Shown: one piece after another, positions 1 through 11,926 of the stretch
How positions within the stretch are numbered: position 1 is the first letter of the stretch
How the letters are laid out: every line of letters begins with the position of its first letter
Assembly: GCA_018398585.1 (NCBI GenBank)
Contig: JAGTTD010000018.1
Location: 11,105,501 to 11,169,500, forward strand
Reading direction: 5' to 3'
DNA: 64,000 nucleotides
Source: Simmondsia chinensis
Taxonomy: Eukaryota; Streptophyta; Magnoliopsida; Caryophyllales; Simmondsiaceae
Translations under genes and position numbers: made by a program
Notes under the pieces: model-generated
Databases searched by the model: none
Told to the model about the DNA's origin: nothing
The model's input: the letters and a program-made list of their open reading frames with translations, nothing else

Positions 1-1247
1 CTTCAAACAAAAATTCATAAGAAAACAAGAAGAAAAAGTCATAAGTATTTTGGTGTGTGAAAATATCTCAACAAAAAGTAATAGCAACAAGGTAAGTAAA
101 TTATCATCAATCTCTTGTAATTAAGCTTTGTTTTCGCATCTATTGTGTTTTATTCAAAATTCTGCTGGAGTAGTTAATTTGTTTATAGTATGATTAAATT
201 GTCATTTTTGATGAAAGTCCTTGATGAAGTAAGCTTTAAATTGATATATGGATGTGTTTAGAGTGTAAAAATATTATTTGCATCAGATTTAAAAGAAAAA
301 CTTTGTTGGGGCAAGAGATTGAATTAATGCTAAATAAAAATGAGTTTTAAGCTTTGTTTATATTAGATAAGCAAATTACCTATTTGATGTAACATCACAC
401 TAATTTTGTATGAATTCTCACCAAATTCATAAAATAAAGTGTTTTATGTTGAAAGATGACGGTTTAGGCAAAATTATGTGAGTTTTCAAAGTATGTTACT
501 TTAAATTTGAAATAATGTTGAAAAATGATGAGTTTTACATCTATTGGGTTGAAGGCATAAATTTGAAATAATGTTGGAAAATAACAAGTTTTACATCTAT
601 TGGGTTGAAGGCATACGAAAAATAACCATGGTGTGTTAAGAGTTGTTTTGGTGTGGTAGTACATGCTGCATATATGGGTGGAGAGGTTGACTACCTAACT
701 TAAATGTTAGGAGAGGTGTTATTGTGCACAATGGTGTTAAATGTTCTAGAACAATAATTTGGCCATGCATGTGGTGTGAAAGTCAACCAACTCAAAGGAA
801 ATGGTTACCCTTTTTCTAAATCATTTGATTGAGAAATTATTTGTACAGAAAGATAGAATGAGTTTTTTGTAATACCATGGTTAAACTAGTTTTATGGTTG
901 ATGATGATTTGCTTATTGAGCTTTTAGCTCACTCGTTTTGTGTTTTTCTTAAATGTTTTAGATACTACTTGAAGACGGACCATAGGGCGCTGGATAGACT
1001 TGCACAAGTTTTAAGAATTTTGTATTGAAAGAGACTTAATTTCCTTTTCTTTTGTACAAGACTATATATAGTTTCTTTTGTTTATATTGTACTAGTTTGT
1101 AATGGAAGTTACCATATACTTAAAATTTTGTAATACTTCAATCAAGACTAAATATTTTATTATTTCAGCTAAGTTTAAAAAACCTTGTATGTTCTAAACG
1201 TGCCTACGGTGTGTAACCCTCAATTCTAGAGGATTTGGGGTGTTACA
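1..1247 (+). repeat. 5' LTR (partial) of the gypsy element
   Basis: Base 1 aligns with about 6528 of the right LTR, so only the downstream part of the LTR is present. It ends in GGGGTGTTACA at 1247, matching GGGGCGTTACA at the end of the right LTR. It contains an extra 56-bp tandem duplication (units from about 504 and 560, both starting AATTTGAAATAATGTTG) that the right LTR lacks; this accounts for nearly the whole length difference between the two. Confidence 0.93.
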
Positions 1248-1252
1248 TTTAG

Positions 1253-1264
1253 TGATATCAGAGC
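1253..1264 (+). promoter_or_regulatory. Primer binding site, tRNA-Met type
   Basis: TGATATCAGAGC lies six bases after the LTR end and differs by one base from TGGTATCAGAGC, the initiator tRNA-Met complement used by most plant LTR retrotransposons. It would prime minus-strand DNA synthesis. Confidence 0.8.
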
Positions 1265-1394
1265 TTTGGGATATGAATTAAGGATTTAGGATATGAAGGA
1301 GGGTGTGGGGATTTATTTTTCTTTTAGCTATAAATAAACAAAAAAAAAAAAAATTTGTTCAACTTGTTCTTACAGAAAATTGATATATAGGAAG

Positions 1395-2420
1395 ATGGCA
1401 CAACGAGGGACAAGTAGGGACTGGATGCACGATACCGGCTCTGGTGGTGCAAGGGAGCCAACAATGGCATCTCTTCAAGCTGACATTCATGGGATGAGTT
1501 TGGTTTTAGCTGAATTACTTAGAGAAAGCAGAAGGGGTAGGACGCATGATGATGAGGAAGGGAGGGATATGGTGACACTGCATAAATTTTTGAAGTTTGA
1601 TCCTCCTAAGTTTGTGGGATCATATAACCCAAATAAAGTGGATGAATGGGTCAAAAGAACTGAGAAGATTTTATGGATAGCTATTGTTCCAGAAAATTTG
1701 AAGATGAAACTTGCTACGTATAAGTTTGCAAAGGAAACTGAACATTGGTGGAATAGTGTTAGGCCCAGAGAAGAAGAAGAATCATATAGTTGGGATGAGT
1801 TTAATATTGTTTTAAAGGAAAAAATATTATCCAAGATGTGTGAAAAAGAGCTAGAATTTCTCTCTTTGAAACAATGAAATATGACCATGATGCAATATCA
1901 AGAGAAATTCATAGAATTGTCTAGATATGCTACACGATTTTTGGAAGTTGATCAGGATAGAATTGATAGATTTGAGGAGGGGTTGGGACTTGCAATTAGG
2001 AATCAACTGTCTGGTCAAGCCTTTGATAATTTCTAGGAGCTGTACCAAAGAGCTGTTAAAATTGAAAGGATCCCAAAGGAGGAAAAAGAGGTAGAAACAA
2101 AAATAAATGAGAAGAAGAAGAGAAAACAGTCAAATGAGAGTTTTGGGACGACATGTAACAAAAAGCAATTTTCATATCAACAAGGGCCGGAAAAGGGAGA
2201 GGCTTGTACCTTTTGTGGAAAAAATCACCCGGGAAGGCCTTACTTTAGAGCAAATGGGAATTGCTTCAAATGTGGGAAAGAAGGGAATATTATGGCAAAT
2301 TGTCCTCAGAAGGAGAAAACTTGTTACAAGTGTGGAAAACAAGGGCATATTGCTTCCTCTTGTTATGGTAAGGCTAGCAAGAGTGGGAAAGGTGGTACTG
2401 AACTCAAAGACGGAGCATGA
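1395..2420 (+). pseudogene. gypsy gag, broken by in-frame stops
   Basis: The first plausible ATG is at 1395 (MAQRGTSRDW). The same frame runs through a retrotransposon Gag domain (LKFDPPKFVGSYNPNKVDEW near residue 65) to two zinc knuckles and stops at 2418-2420. In-frame stops at 1875-1877 and about 2034-2036 split it, with no frameshift. The first knuckle, CFKCGKEGNIMANC, has Asn where the zinc-binding His should be; the second, CYKCGKQGHIASSC, is a complete CX2CX4HX4C. Gag would package the element RNA. It is a pseudogene and any short product would lack the knuckles. Confidence 0.88.
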
Positions 2421-2640
2421 GAAAAGGAGCAACCTAGGACTATTGGGCGGATGTTTTCCCTGACAAAGGAAGATGCCGAGAAAGGAGGCGATGTGGTGAC
2501 ATGTACTATTCTTGTAGATTCTTTATATGCTTATGTTCTTTTCGATTATGGTGCCACCCATTTTTTCATATCCACTACCTTTGCTGGGAAATTATAATGT
2601 GGTTCCTCTAGGCTTAAAACTGACCTAATCATTGCCCTAC
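2421..2640 (+). pseudogene. gypsy aspartic protease remnant
   Basis: The frame of gag continues past the stop at 2418-2420 into a retropepsin-like stretch. The active-site motif reads F-D-Y-G-A-T-H at 2541-2561 where the family has D-S/T-G-A. The change to Tyr at the second position would be expected to abolish activity. Similarity fades after about 2600. Confidence 0.75.
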
Positions 2641-2879
2641 CTTGGGGCTTCCACCATCGTCAATTGAATATATATAGGTTGTGAGGCAAAGTTAGGAAAT
2701 AAAAGTTTTGGGGCAAACCTGATACAATTGAGTGTTATACCAAGTGTACTAAATTAGAAAGCTTAGATAGAGAGGAAATAATATTTCATTGCAATGCTTT
2801 AATTGCATCATTAAGAGTAATTTCGGCTATGCAAGCAAAAAGAATACTGAAAAAAGAGTGAAGGTTACATTTGTAGTAT

Positions 2880-4340
2880 AATTGAGGAAAATTGTGATGA
2901 ATCATCTCTAGAAAAATTTCCTGTAGTTAGAGAATTTTCCGATGTATTTCCTGACGATATTCCCGAATTCCCCCTTGAGCGAGAAGTCGAATTTTGCATC
3001 GAACTCACTCCTGAGACCAAACCTATCTCCAAAACACCATATAGACAGGTAGAATTGAAATAACTAAAAGTACAACTACAAGAATTGCTTGATAAGGGGC
3101 AACTAAGGCCTAGTACCTCACCTTGTGGCGCACCGGTTTTATTTGTGAAAAAGAAAGATGATAGCATGAGGCTTTGCATCGATTATAGAGAGTTGAACAA
3201 AGTTATTGTTAAGAATAAGTACCCGTTGTCTAGGATTGACGAGTTATTTGATCAGTTACAAGGGACATCTGTGTTTCCAAAAATTGACTTGAGGTTTGGG
3301 TATCACCAACCGCGGGTTAGAGCTGAGGATGTGCCAAAAACAGCATTTAGAACTCGATATGGACATTATGAATTTCTTGTCATACCTTTTGGATTAACAA
3401 ATGCACTAGCCGTATTTATGGATTTAATGAATATGAGTATTTAAGCCTTTTGGTTGTCTTTATTGATGATATTTTGGTGTACTCGAAGAATAAGGAGGAT
3501 CATGAGAACCATTTGAGGGCTATATTGCAGACACTTCGTGAAAAATAGTCATATGGTACATTGAAAAAGTGAATTCTGGTTATCGAAGGTTTCTTTTCTA
3601 GGACATGTGATATCGGGAGAAGGAATATCAGTGGACCCATAAAAGGTGGAAGCAATTGTGAACTAGCCTTGACCAACCACCGTAACTGAAGCCAGAAGTT
3701 TCTTGGGTCTGGTAGGTTATTATAAAAGATTCTTTTTTGGTAAATTAATATTATAGAAGATTCATTAAGGACTTTGCCAAATTAGCCATGCCTCTCACTA
3801 GACTAACGAGAAGAGATAGAAAGTTAGAATGGGATGAAATTTGTGAAGAAAGTTTTCTTGAATTAAAAGTTCGATTAGTATCAGCCCAAATACTTGCAAT
3901 GCCCTTAGGAGAAGAATGATATGTTATTTATAATGAAGCATCTAAAAAGGGGGGCTTGGTTGTGTCTTAATGCAACACGGACAGGTAATTGCATATGTCT
4001 CTAGACAACTAAAGCCGTATGAAGAAAATTACCCAACTCATGACCTTGAACTCGCTGTAGTAGTGTTCACATTCAAAATATGGAGTCATTATTTGTTTGG
4101 AGTGACTTGTGAGGTGTATATAGATCATAAGAATTTGAAGTACATTTACACTCAAAAGGAGTTAAATATGAGGCAATGAAGGTGGTTAGAATTGCTCCAT
4201 GATTATGATTTACACATAAACTATCACCCAAGAAAAGCCAATGTAGTTGCTGATGCGTTGAGTCGAAAGTCTGTTGGAAATCTTGCTTATATGATCACTA
4301 CACAATCTCATATCCTTAATGATTTGAGAAGCGTGGGAAT
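2880..4340 (+). pseudogene. gypsy reverse transcriptase and RNase H, frameshifted
   Basis: Conserved blocks appear in order: VFPDDIPEFP (about 2945), the region around [13 protein letters not shown] (about 3168), a [10 protein letters not shown] block, IPFGLTNA, then after a frameshift near 3440 [11 protein letters not shown] with the catalytic Asp pair at about 3464-3469. The RNase H region includes [19 protein letters not shown] (from about 4000), a stop at about 4177, and [16 protein letters not shown] (from about 4225). Several stops and frame changes separate the blocks. Confidence 0.9.
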
Positions 4341-5905
4341 TGAGATAAGGTGACAAGGAGGTAAAGCTATCTTGTTGGCTGTGACTATATGTCCAACATT
4401 AATATACCATATGAAAAATGCACAAAAAGAAGATGAGAATTTGAGAAAGATTGTCCTTGACATTGAAAAAGAGCCTTCTACTCAATTCGCACTATGTGGA
4501 GACAGTTCTTTATGGTTCGGCAACAAGATTTGTGTCCTAGGTGATGAGATACCGAAAAAGGAAATTCTAGAAGAAGCTCATTTGGTTCCATAATTGGCTC
4601 ACCCTGGAGGAACAAAGATGTATAGAGATCTTAAGGAACATTTTTGGTGAAAGAACATGAAAAGGATATAGCTCAATTTGTTGCGAGATGTCTCACGTGT
4701 CAGCAAGTGAAGATTGAACAAACAAAAACCAGCCGGACTTCTTCAGCCATTAGAAATATTGGAATGGAAATGGTATCACATCACCATGGATTTTGTTACC
4801 GGACTACCTTGATCTGCTAATGGTCACAATGTAGCATGGGTAATAGTTGATAGACTCACGAAGTCTACACACTTCCTTCTAATTAAAATAACTTTCAACC
4901 TAGAAAAGCTTGCCAAATTGTATATAAAGGAGATACTGAAGTAACATGGAGTACCGTATCCTATTATGTCAGATCGCAACCCTAGATTTCTCTCAAGATT
5001 TTGGAGACAACTACAGAAAGCATTGGGGACAAAGTTGAATTTTAGTACATCTTATCATCCCCAAATCGATGGCCAAAGTGAAAGAGTGATCTAGTTACTC
5101 GAAGATATGTTAAGAGCTTGTGTTTTAGATCATAAGGGAAATTGGGATGATGATTTGCCACTGGTAGAGTTTGCTTATAATAATAGTTATCAGGCTAGCA
5201 TCAAGATGGCACCTTTCGAAGCTCTCTATGGAAGAAAATATCAATCATCGTTCCGCTAGAATAACCTTGATGAAAGGAAGCCAGGGGAGGAAGAAATTTG
5301 TCCCGAAATCCTACAGCTCACTATTGAGAAGATGAAAATGGTTCATGAAAGATTATATGCTGCACAAAACAGGCAAAGGAGTTATGCTAACAAAAGACGG
5401 AGAGCCCTTGAATTTTAAGAGGGAGACCATGTATTTCTGAAGATTTCTCCAACAAAAGGAGTAATCAGATTTGGAAAGTGTAGTAAATTAAACCCAAGAT
5501 ATATCGGTCCCTAAGAAATATTGGAAAGGATTGGGGACGTAGCCTATAGAATTGCTTTGCCTCCCTCATTGTCTCAACTTCATGATGTTTTCCATGTCTC
5601 TATGCTACAAAAATATATTCATGATGCCTCGCACATAATTGAACAACAATCGGTTACAATACAACAAGATATGATCCAATAAGATTTTCCTCATAGAATT
5701 TTAGAGACAAAGAAAAATGCCTTGAGAAATAGAACAATACAAATGGTGAAAGTTCAATGGCAGCGTCAGTCGGAACAAGAAGCGACTTGAGAGCATGAGA
5801 AGGACATAATGCAACCGCACCCATACCTCCTTGACCAAGGTAAATATGTCCACTTCTAATAGAAATTTTGCATGCATTCTTAGCCATATACTTCCATATT
5901 CACAA
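4341..5905 (+). pseudogene. gypsy integrase with C-terminal chromo-like region, broken
   Basis: A zinc-binding stretch starts near HPGGTKMYRDLKEHFW (about 4600). The core carries TMDFVTGLP (first Asp), [13 protein letters not shown] (second Asp) and SERVI (catalytic Glu). Further on come LYGRKY, IGPxEILERIGDVAYRIALP and LHDVFHVSMLQKYIHD, then a tail with ALRNRTIQMVKVQWQ. In-frame stops occur at about 4810, 4942, 5092 and 5416, and there is at least one frameshift near 4720. Confidence 0.87.
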
Positions 5906-5933
5906 ATACACTTGTTTCGTAGACGAAACACAC

Positions 5934-5949
5934 TTTAGGGGGAAAGAAA
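5934..5949 (+). promoter_or_regulatory. Polypurine tract
   Basis: A purine-rich run (TTAGGGGGAAAGAAA) directly abuts the TGTAA start of the right LTR. It would prime plus-strand synthesis. Confidence 0.75.
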
Positions 5950-7719
5950 TGTAAATGCCTTAAAATGAGGTAACAAAACATAGAGGAATAATACTGGTCT
6001 TGACAAATAAGCACGAGGTGGCACTTTCAAAGCACGAGGTGGCATTTAAGCATGAGGTGGTGCCCAAAGCAGGTGAATCAGCTTGAGGTGACATTTTAAG
6101 CACGAGGTGGCTTCCGTAGCAGGTGAATTAGCACGAGGTGGTGCCTGAAGCTGGTGAAGCAGCACGAGGTGGTGCCTGAGGCTGGTGAATCAGCACGAGG
6201 TGGCATTTTAAGTACGAGGCGGCCCCCGAGGTAGGTGAATCAGCTCGAGGTGGCACTTCTAAGCATGAGGTGGGGTCCGAAGTTGGTGAATCAGCAGGAG
6301 GTTGCCCCATAAGCACGAGGTGGCATCTAAAGCACGAGGTGGCAACCGAAGCATGAGGTGCAACACCTAATTAGGAGGTGTCAACCACCAGTCAAGGGTT
6401 GTAGCCACCAAGCATGAGGTGGCATAAAACCCACCAGTCGAAGCTTTCTCCCCCTCCCAGCAGATTTCCTTAGGTTTGAAGAACCCTCAAGTATAAATAG
6501 GTGTGAAATGTGAGTAGTTCAAACCAACTTCAAAAAAAAATTCATAAGAAAACAAGAAGAAAAAGTCATAAGTATTTTGGCTTGTGAAAACATCTCAACA
6601 AAAAGTAATAGCAACAAGGTAAGTAAATTATGGTCAATCTCTTGCAATTAAGCTTTGTTTTTGCATCTATTGTGTTTTATTCAAAATGCTGCTGGAGTAG
6701 TTAGTTTGTTTATAGTATAATTAAATTGTCATTTTTGATTAAAGTCTTTGATGAAGTAAGCTTTAAATTCATATATGGATGTGTTTAGAGTGTAAAAATG
6801 TTATTTGCATCAGATTTAAAGATAAAACTTTGCTGGGGCAAGAGATTGAATTAATGCTAAATAAAAATGAGTTTCAAGCTTTGTTTAGATCAGATAGGCA
6901 AATTACCTATTTGATATAACATCACACTAATTTCGTATGAATTTTCACCAACTTCATAAAATAAAGTGCTTTATATTGAAAGATGATGATTTAGGCAAAA
7001 TTGTGTGAGTTTTGAAAGTATGTCACTTGAAATTTGAAATAATGTTGGAAAATGACAAGTTTTGCATCTGTTGGGTTAAAGGCATAAGAAAAATAACCAT
7101 GGTATGTTAAGAGTTGTTTTGGTGTGGTAGTACATGTTGCATATATTGGTCGATAGGTTGACTATCTAACTTAAATGCTAGGAGAGGTGTTGCTATGCAC
7201 AATGGTGTTAAAAGTTCCGGAACAATAATTTGGCCATGTATATGGTGTGAAAGTTAACCGACTCAAAGGAAATGGCTACCCTCTTTCTAAATCATTTAAT
7301 TGAAAAATTATTTGTATAGAAAGATAGAATGAGTTTTTTGTAATACCATTGTTAAATTAGTTTTATGGTTGATGATGGTTTGTGTATTGAGCTTTTAGCT
7401 CACTTATTTTGTGTTTTTTTGAAATGTTTCAGATACTACTGGAAGACCCCGACTCTACCATGATTAAAAAAACTGCAATAGATAATTATTAAATTGGAAA
7501 CACAATATTGAATTAAACAAGACTTAGTTTTCCTTCCTTTTGTACAATAATATATGCAGTTTCTTTTGTTTAGATTGTAGTAGTTTGTAATGGAAAATTT
7601 CATGATACTTCAATCAAGACTGAATATTTTATTACTTCAGCTAAGTTTAAAAACCCTTATAGGTCCTAAACATACCTAAAGCATGTAACCCTCAGTTCTA
7701 GGGGATTTGGGGCGTTACA
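5950..7719 (+). repeat. 3' LTR of the gypsy element, 1770 bp
   Basis: Starts TGTAAATGCC and ends GGGGCGTTACA, giving the short inverted termini TGTAA/TTACA. From about 6528 it is colinear with bases 1-1247. A TATA box (GTATAAATAG) lies at 6491-6500 with the likely transcript start about 30 bases downstream. U3 holds an array of a short motif, listed separately. Confidence 0.93.
6008..6420 (+). repeat. Degenerate GCACGAGGTGG minisatellite in U3
   Basis: The motif GCACGAGGTGG(C/T) recurs about 17 times at irregular spacing of roughly 19-33 bases, for example near 6011, 6030, 6099, 6130, 6163, 6192, 6313 and 6332. Two larger sub-repeats containing GCTGGTGAA(G/T)CAGCACGAGG are also visible. It sits just upstream of the LTR TATA box, where enhancer repeats are common in plant LTRs. 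Its function is inferred only. Confidence 0.85.
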
Positions 7720-8544
7720 CAAGCCAGGTTCTGAATCTGAGGGCATGGTCAAGTACCTCCTTCGCTTGAGACACGACACTGAATTATGGGATCAACGAGC
7801 ATGGTCAAGTTATTTTTCATGGGAAACAAATACCTTAGCTCTAGACCAGACTAGTCTTTGAGACTTCGGAGCAAGTGAATGTTACCTGTACTCAAAACTT
7901 TACACAAGGGTCGGACCACCTCAAGGCTTAATAATGTTCCTCGAGTTTATAAATGCCTCAAGGTGTCCCTTAAGCTCAGGCGTCTGTGGGATCTTACATG
8001 GTGCCAACCTATGATGAAGGGTACTCAAGGACGAACCAAGCCCCTACAACAGTAGAAGCCTACTAGGGATACTATCTAGACCAAGGTGGGTACACTCCTG
8101 CTTATGCCGGCCAACCCCATTTCCTAATCCAATGGCCATGGGAGCCCAAGGGTATCTTGCTAACCTTGTAAGGAAAACTCTAACCCTTAGAGTGTAATGG
8201 CCAGTGCACAATCAGGCACTAAAGATGCCCCTCTTAGTTGGTTGCCTTCAATAAACAAATGTATGGGCCAAGCTTCCAAAGGGTTGACAGACCCATTAAT
8301 AGTAAATCATACCCTTATTACGTGGACTAGGGCTATCCTTTCCTGAGAGGGTATAAAATACCTGAATTTACTTTGTTCTTTAAAGAAGGGAATGTGTGAG
8401 CTCTCGAGCACTTGCCCAGATTTAACTGGCAATGAAGAGAAGCAGCTGATAACCTGTACCTGAAGTTAAGGTATTTTTTAGTTCTTTGACTGGAATGACT
8501 TTTCAGTACTTCATCAGCCTATCCCCTAATTCTTTTTATAGTTG
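7720..8544. other. Unassigned eroded sequence
   Basis: No convincing reading frame. A TATA-like GGTATAAAATAC occurs at about 8349 followed by GTGTGAGCTCTCGAGC, which could be the promoter part of an old LTR leading into the gag-like remnant downstream, but no second copy of this LTR is in the window. Confidence 0.3.
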
Positions 8545-8880
8545 GGATGATATGGCCAGACAAATTTAGGCCCAATTCCCAATAATGGAGTTAGGCATTT
8601 CCATGTCTTACCTATCTCCTTTGAAGCAAAAGCTAAGCAAATCAGTCACGGATGGCATTGACTGGTTAAAAAATGCAAGGTTAAGATGTATGATCGCGCT
8701 ACTTGAAGTCAAATATGCCAATATGGCTTTGAATAGTTTGGATATCAAATTTAGGAAGAAGTTTGAGAGATCAAACTTCACCAACCTGCTCCAACTAGCA
8801 GAGTGCACTGCTAGGTACGAGGTGTCTTCTTTGAACATCAATCGCGTAATCATTCTCGCTTGCTATTGTCGGGTTTAGCT
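8545..8880 (+). pseudogene. Gag-like remnant of a Ty3/gypsy element
   Basis: The frame 8585-8878 reads WLKNARLRCM, NMALNSLDIKFRKKFE and then NLLQLAECTARYE. This matches the end of plant Ty3/gypsy Gag proteins (pattern A-x-N-G-L-D-F-x-L-R-K-K-F then L-A-x-x-x-x-R-Y-E). The usual zinc knuckles are not seen downstream. It is an isolated fragment with no detectable polymerase genes. Confidence 0.6.
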
Positions 8881-11111
8881 AGCCCATTTCCTTTCCATAG
8901 CTTTTAGTTTGCTAGAACAGGTCCTCATAGTCCATTAGTGGGTAGGGTGGTAAACTTAGAGGGCACCTACCTCCTCTTCAAACGTGTCCTCGATAGCATG
9001 GCGGTTGTCACTTTCTGCTTTATGGGGCAGGAGTGCTTGGAAAAAAAAAATTAGGAAAAACTAGGAGAGGCTTTTTTTATTTGTCTATACTCTTTTTCTA
9101 CAAGATCTTAAAGTAAGAGAGCCTTGAAAAAATAGCGTGCACGAGACCTATGTACATGAATGGTCATAGAGGAGGACAAAATAGTGTCCTTTCATGTAGA
9201 TGTCGCAAAATACATTAAATATCCCCCTCTTGTCTATAATCCTTCAGTGAAAAAGGATATCAAGGCTAGAAATTTGAACCAATACCAAGAATTAAGAATA
9301 TACTCGCTTGGTCTGTAAAAAGCCAACATAATATTAGACTCGCTTAAACCAAACAAAAAACTTAAGATAAAAGGGAAACACAAGAGGCCTAACCCTAGAA
9401 CTTTAAGCGGGAAGGTGTATTGTAAATGGAATGACTCTTTCACTAACTCTACGAAGAATTGCATTATACTTAGACATGTACTTGAGAACGCCATAAAGGG
9501 TAGGGAATTGGTTTTCCCCGATAGAGATCAAATGGGCATTGATAAAAACCCATTCTCAAGAACATGTGCAAATTAACATGATTGAGGCTATTAAGCCTCA
9601 AAAACATAACTCTGTTCCCACTAATAACTTGTGTAGTGATAGCAAATGATGGTATTGGATGATGTTCAAAAGAGACGGATCACCAACCACCTATCAAGGC
9701 TGGTTGAGGAAAGAAACTTAAATTACCATCTTTAGAAAAGGGATCGAAGGACGAGCTAGGCTTTTGGCACATTTCTAGCTCTATCCAACTAACCAATGCT
9801 CCATCTTCAAGAACTTATTGCTAAGCCTGGGGGCCAAAGACGACCATAATGCTCCATGTGGCTGAGCAATGGCTATAGAAATCAGTGTTACTACAGGAGA
9901 GGCTATTGGCCTCCAAGGCTGGGAAGGAATCGCTCAGGATCTGGAGAAGGTGTCTTACGATATCTGCCAGAACTACAGTGGCAGGTTGCGAGGTATGATG
10001 AGGAGTCTTAAGCATCTATATGAGGATACACCATCATTCAAGCCTCCAATAGTGATAAGGATATCATCTTAGTCTACTTCGGAGAAGCCTTTGTTCTTCG
10101 ATTAGACAAGGGAAAGCTTCCCAAGACTCATTATGAGAATAAGGCATCCAAAACGAAATGCAAAGTTTTACTCAGTTGTGTTTCAACCCGATCATGAGTC
10201 CTACCAGTAAGAAGACTACCTATTGGTGTCCGCTTTGGCAACATATGGAGAAGGAATTCGTCAGACCAGGGACCTGATAGCAAGAAGATCCCTAGACTAA
10301 CAAGAACTCGAAAAAGAATGCTGCTAAGAAAGAAACCAGCAAAGAGGCAAGCCCAATTAGAGCAGGAGTTGGCCGAAGATGCCTTTGAGAAATGGTGCAA
10401 TCCCATGGATTTAGCTTACGCAAACTGGGACCAATGGATTTAGATGATCCAAACAAAAAGGCTAATTCCTTAGCCATGAAAACCAAGAAGGAACCATGTA
10501 GGCAGCCGATAAGATGGGCTAGCATCTCATCTTAAGAAGAAGGAGAATCTTGGTGGGAGTAGCTTGCTAAGAACACATGGGCTCATAAGATCTTCGATGA
10601 TGAGGAAGACTAGCCGCCTAAGTGTTAATCTGGTGGAAGCTCTAGACCGAGTCAATCCAACTTGGTCGGACATAGAAAACGACTTCCATGAGAAGGATTA
10701 TCCCCAACCAATGGAGGAGTTCAATATGCAGGGAAATATACTTGGAGATGAATCCCAAGAAAAGAAGTCACAAGAAGAAGGAGATCTCGAGGGTTAATCC
10801 TAAGAGAAGCTTCACATACTGTTTGGGTCAATGCCCAAGCCAGCTGAAGTTATATTCCATCTCAGGAAGTTCCAAAATTCTTAGTTCTCCAATTCGGGTT
10901 ATGTGAACTACATCAACAGAAGTTATCTTCCATCTCAACTTGGGGAATAGGCATACTTACAATGGAGTTACAAGTTTCCTCAAGCAGCACCCATGCAAGG
11001 GCCTCCCTATCCCCAATCTACACTTTTATTGAAGTTTACTACCATTATAAAGAGATAATGAATAACCTTTGCATTTACCATCATCGAAGCCAAATTGCAT
11101 GCCTCCACTCA
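8881..11111. other. Eroded sequence without recognisable genes
   Basis: Only short frames, up to about 90 codons, with no domain I can name. Slightly coding-like stretches at about 9869-10072 and 10564-10800 (for example a frame with ALDRVNPTWSDIENDFHEKD) may be further decay products of the gag-like element upstream, but this cannot be supported. Confidence 0.3.
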
Positions 11112-11119
11112 GTTGTCAT

Positions 11120-11840
11120 TAGGGGTGTTTAAAAAAACCCGTAACCGAAATACTGACCTGAAAATGCGGTTAACTATATTGAATTTTCGGTTTGGTTAAC
11201 TGAACCAAATAAATTTGAGGTATTTCGAGGCGGTAACGGTCATTGATTTTTCCATTTCGGTTAACCAATTTACCAAATTAGTATATATCATGTAAATATT
11301 TTTACATGTTCATAATATTATATTGTTCATTAAAGTATGCTTTTCTAGCATATAAGTGGACTATTCCATTATTATCAACATTATCTTTCTCCCCTAATTC
11401 ATCTCGGATCATAGGATGGGCACTCATGCCCCACTCTTATATCTCAAATATTAACTAAACAATACTTTTTTTTGAACAGAACTAAACACTACTTTGCTCT
11501 AATCAAGTGCCACTCGTTTGTCCACATGTTTGTTAAAATGAAATATTATACATTTAATTTTTAGAGTTTGATTATATGCTCATGATTAGTTGAATATTTT
11601 CACGTTTAATTGATTTTTCGAACATTTACAAACTGTTAAGGTGATAGATCATATAAGATGAAAGAGGCAATATAATATTTTTCGGTTACTAGTTAACCGA
11701 CATAATCGAACCGAATTACCGAAAGTCGGTTAACCAGTCTTTTCAGTTACGGTAACAATTAAAATTTTTGAGTATTTTGGTTACAGTTAACCGAACCGAA
11801 ATACTTTTTGGTGCAGTTAACCAAATCATAAACACCACTA
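11120..11840. mobile_element. Non-autonomous hAT element (MITE), 721 bp
   Basis: Starts TAGGGGTGTTT and ends AAACACCACTA, an 11-bp terminal inverted repeat with one mismatch. It is flanked by a perfect 8-bp target-site duplication, GTTGTCAT, at 11112-11119 and 11841-11848, the size expected for hAT. The subterminal regions are rich in GGTTAACCGAA-type repeats in both orientations, a known trait of plant hAT MITEs. There is no coding capacity. Confidence 0.9.
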
Positions 11841-11926
11841 GTTGTCATACTAGAAAGCAACTAATCAACCATAAACACCCCGAGTTGTCACACTAGAAAT
11901 CAAATAATCAACCATTCCCAATAACC
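11841..11926. repeat. 43-bp tandem duplication beside the hAT MITE
   Basis: GTTGTCATACTAGAAAGCAA at 11841 is repeated at 11884 as GTTGTCACACTAGAAATCAA, each followed by AATCAACCAT. The first unit begins exactly with the MITE target-site duplication, so the MITE landed at the edge of, or before, this duplication. Confidence 0.75.

Larger units (their letters stand above)
1..7719 (+). mobile_element. Ty3/gypsy LTR retrotransposon, decayed, 5' end cut by window
   Basis: Order is LTR, tRNA-Met-like primer site, gag, protease, reverse transcriptase, RNase H, integrase, polypurine tract, LTR. RT before integrase defines Ty3/gypsy. The C-terminal integrase region carries a QLHDVFHVSML-type motif and a tail resembling the plant Tekay/Del chromovirus group; the clade call is tentative. 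All genes carry in-frame stops or frameshifts, so the element cannot act on its own. The left LTR is truncated by the window start, so its target-site duplication cannot be checked. Divergence between the LTRs, including a 56-bp duplication in one of them, indicates an old insertion. Confidence 0.93.

Noticed and set aside
3085..5905. A possibly functional gypsy polymerase
   Set aside because: Multiple stops and frameshifts separate every conserved block.
6128..6316. Proline/serine-rich minus-strand frame
   Set aside because: Translation of the GCACGAGGTGG minisatellite in the LTR.
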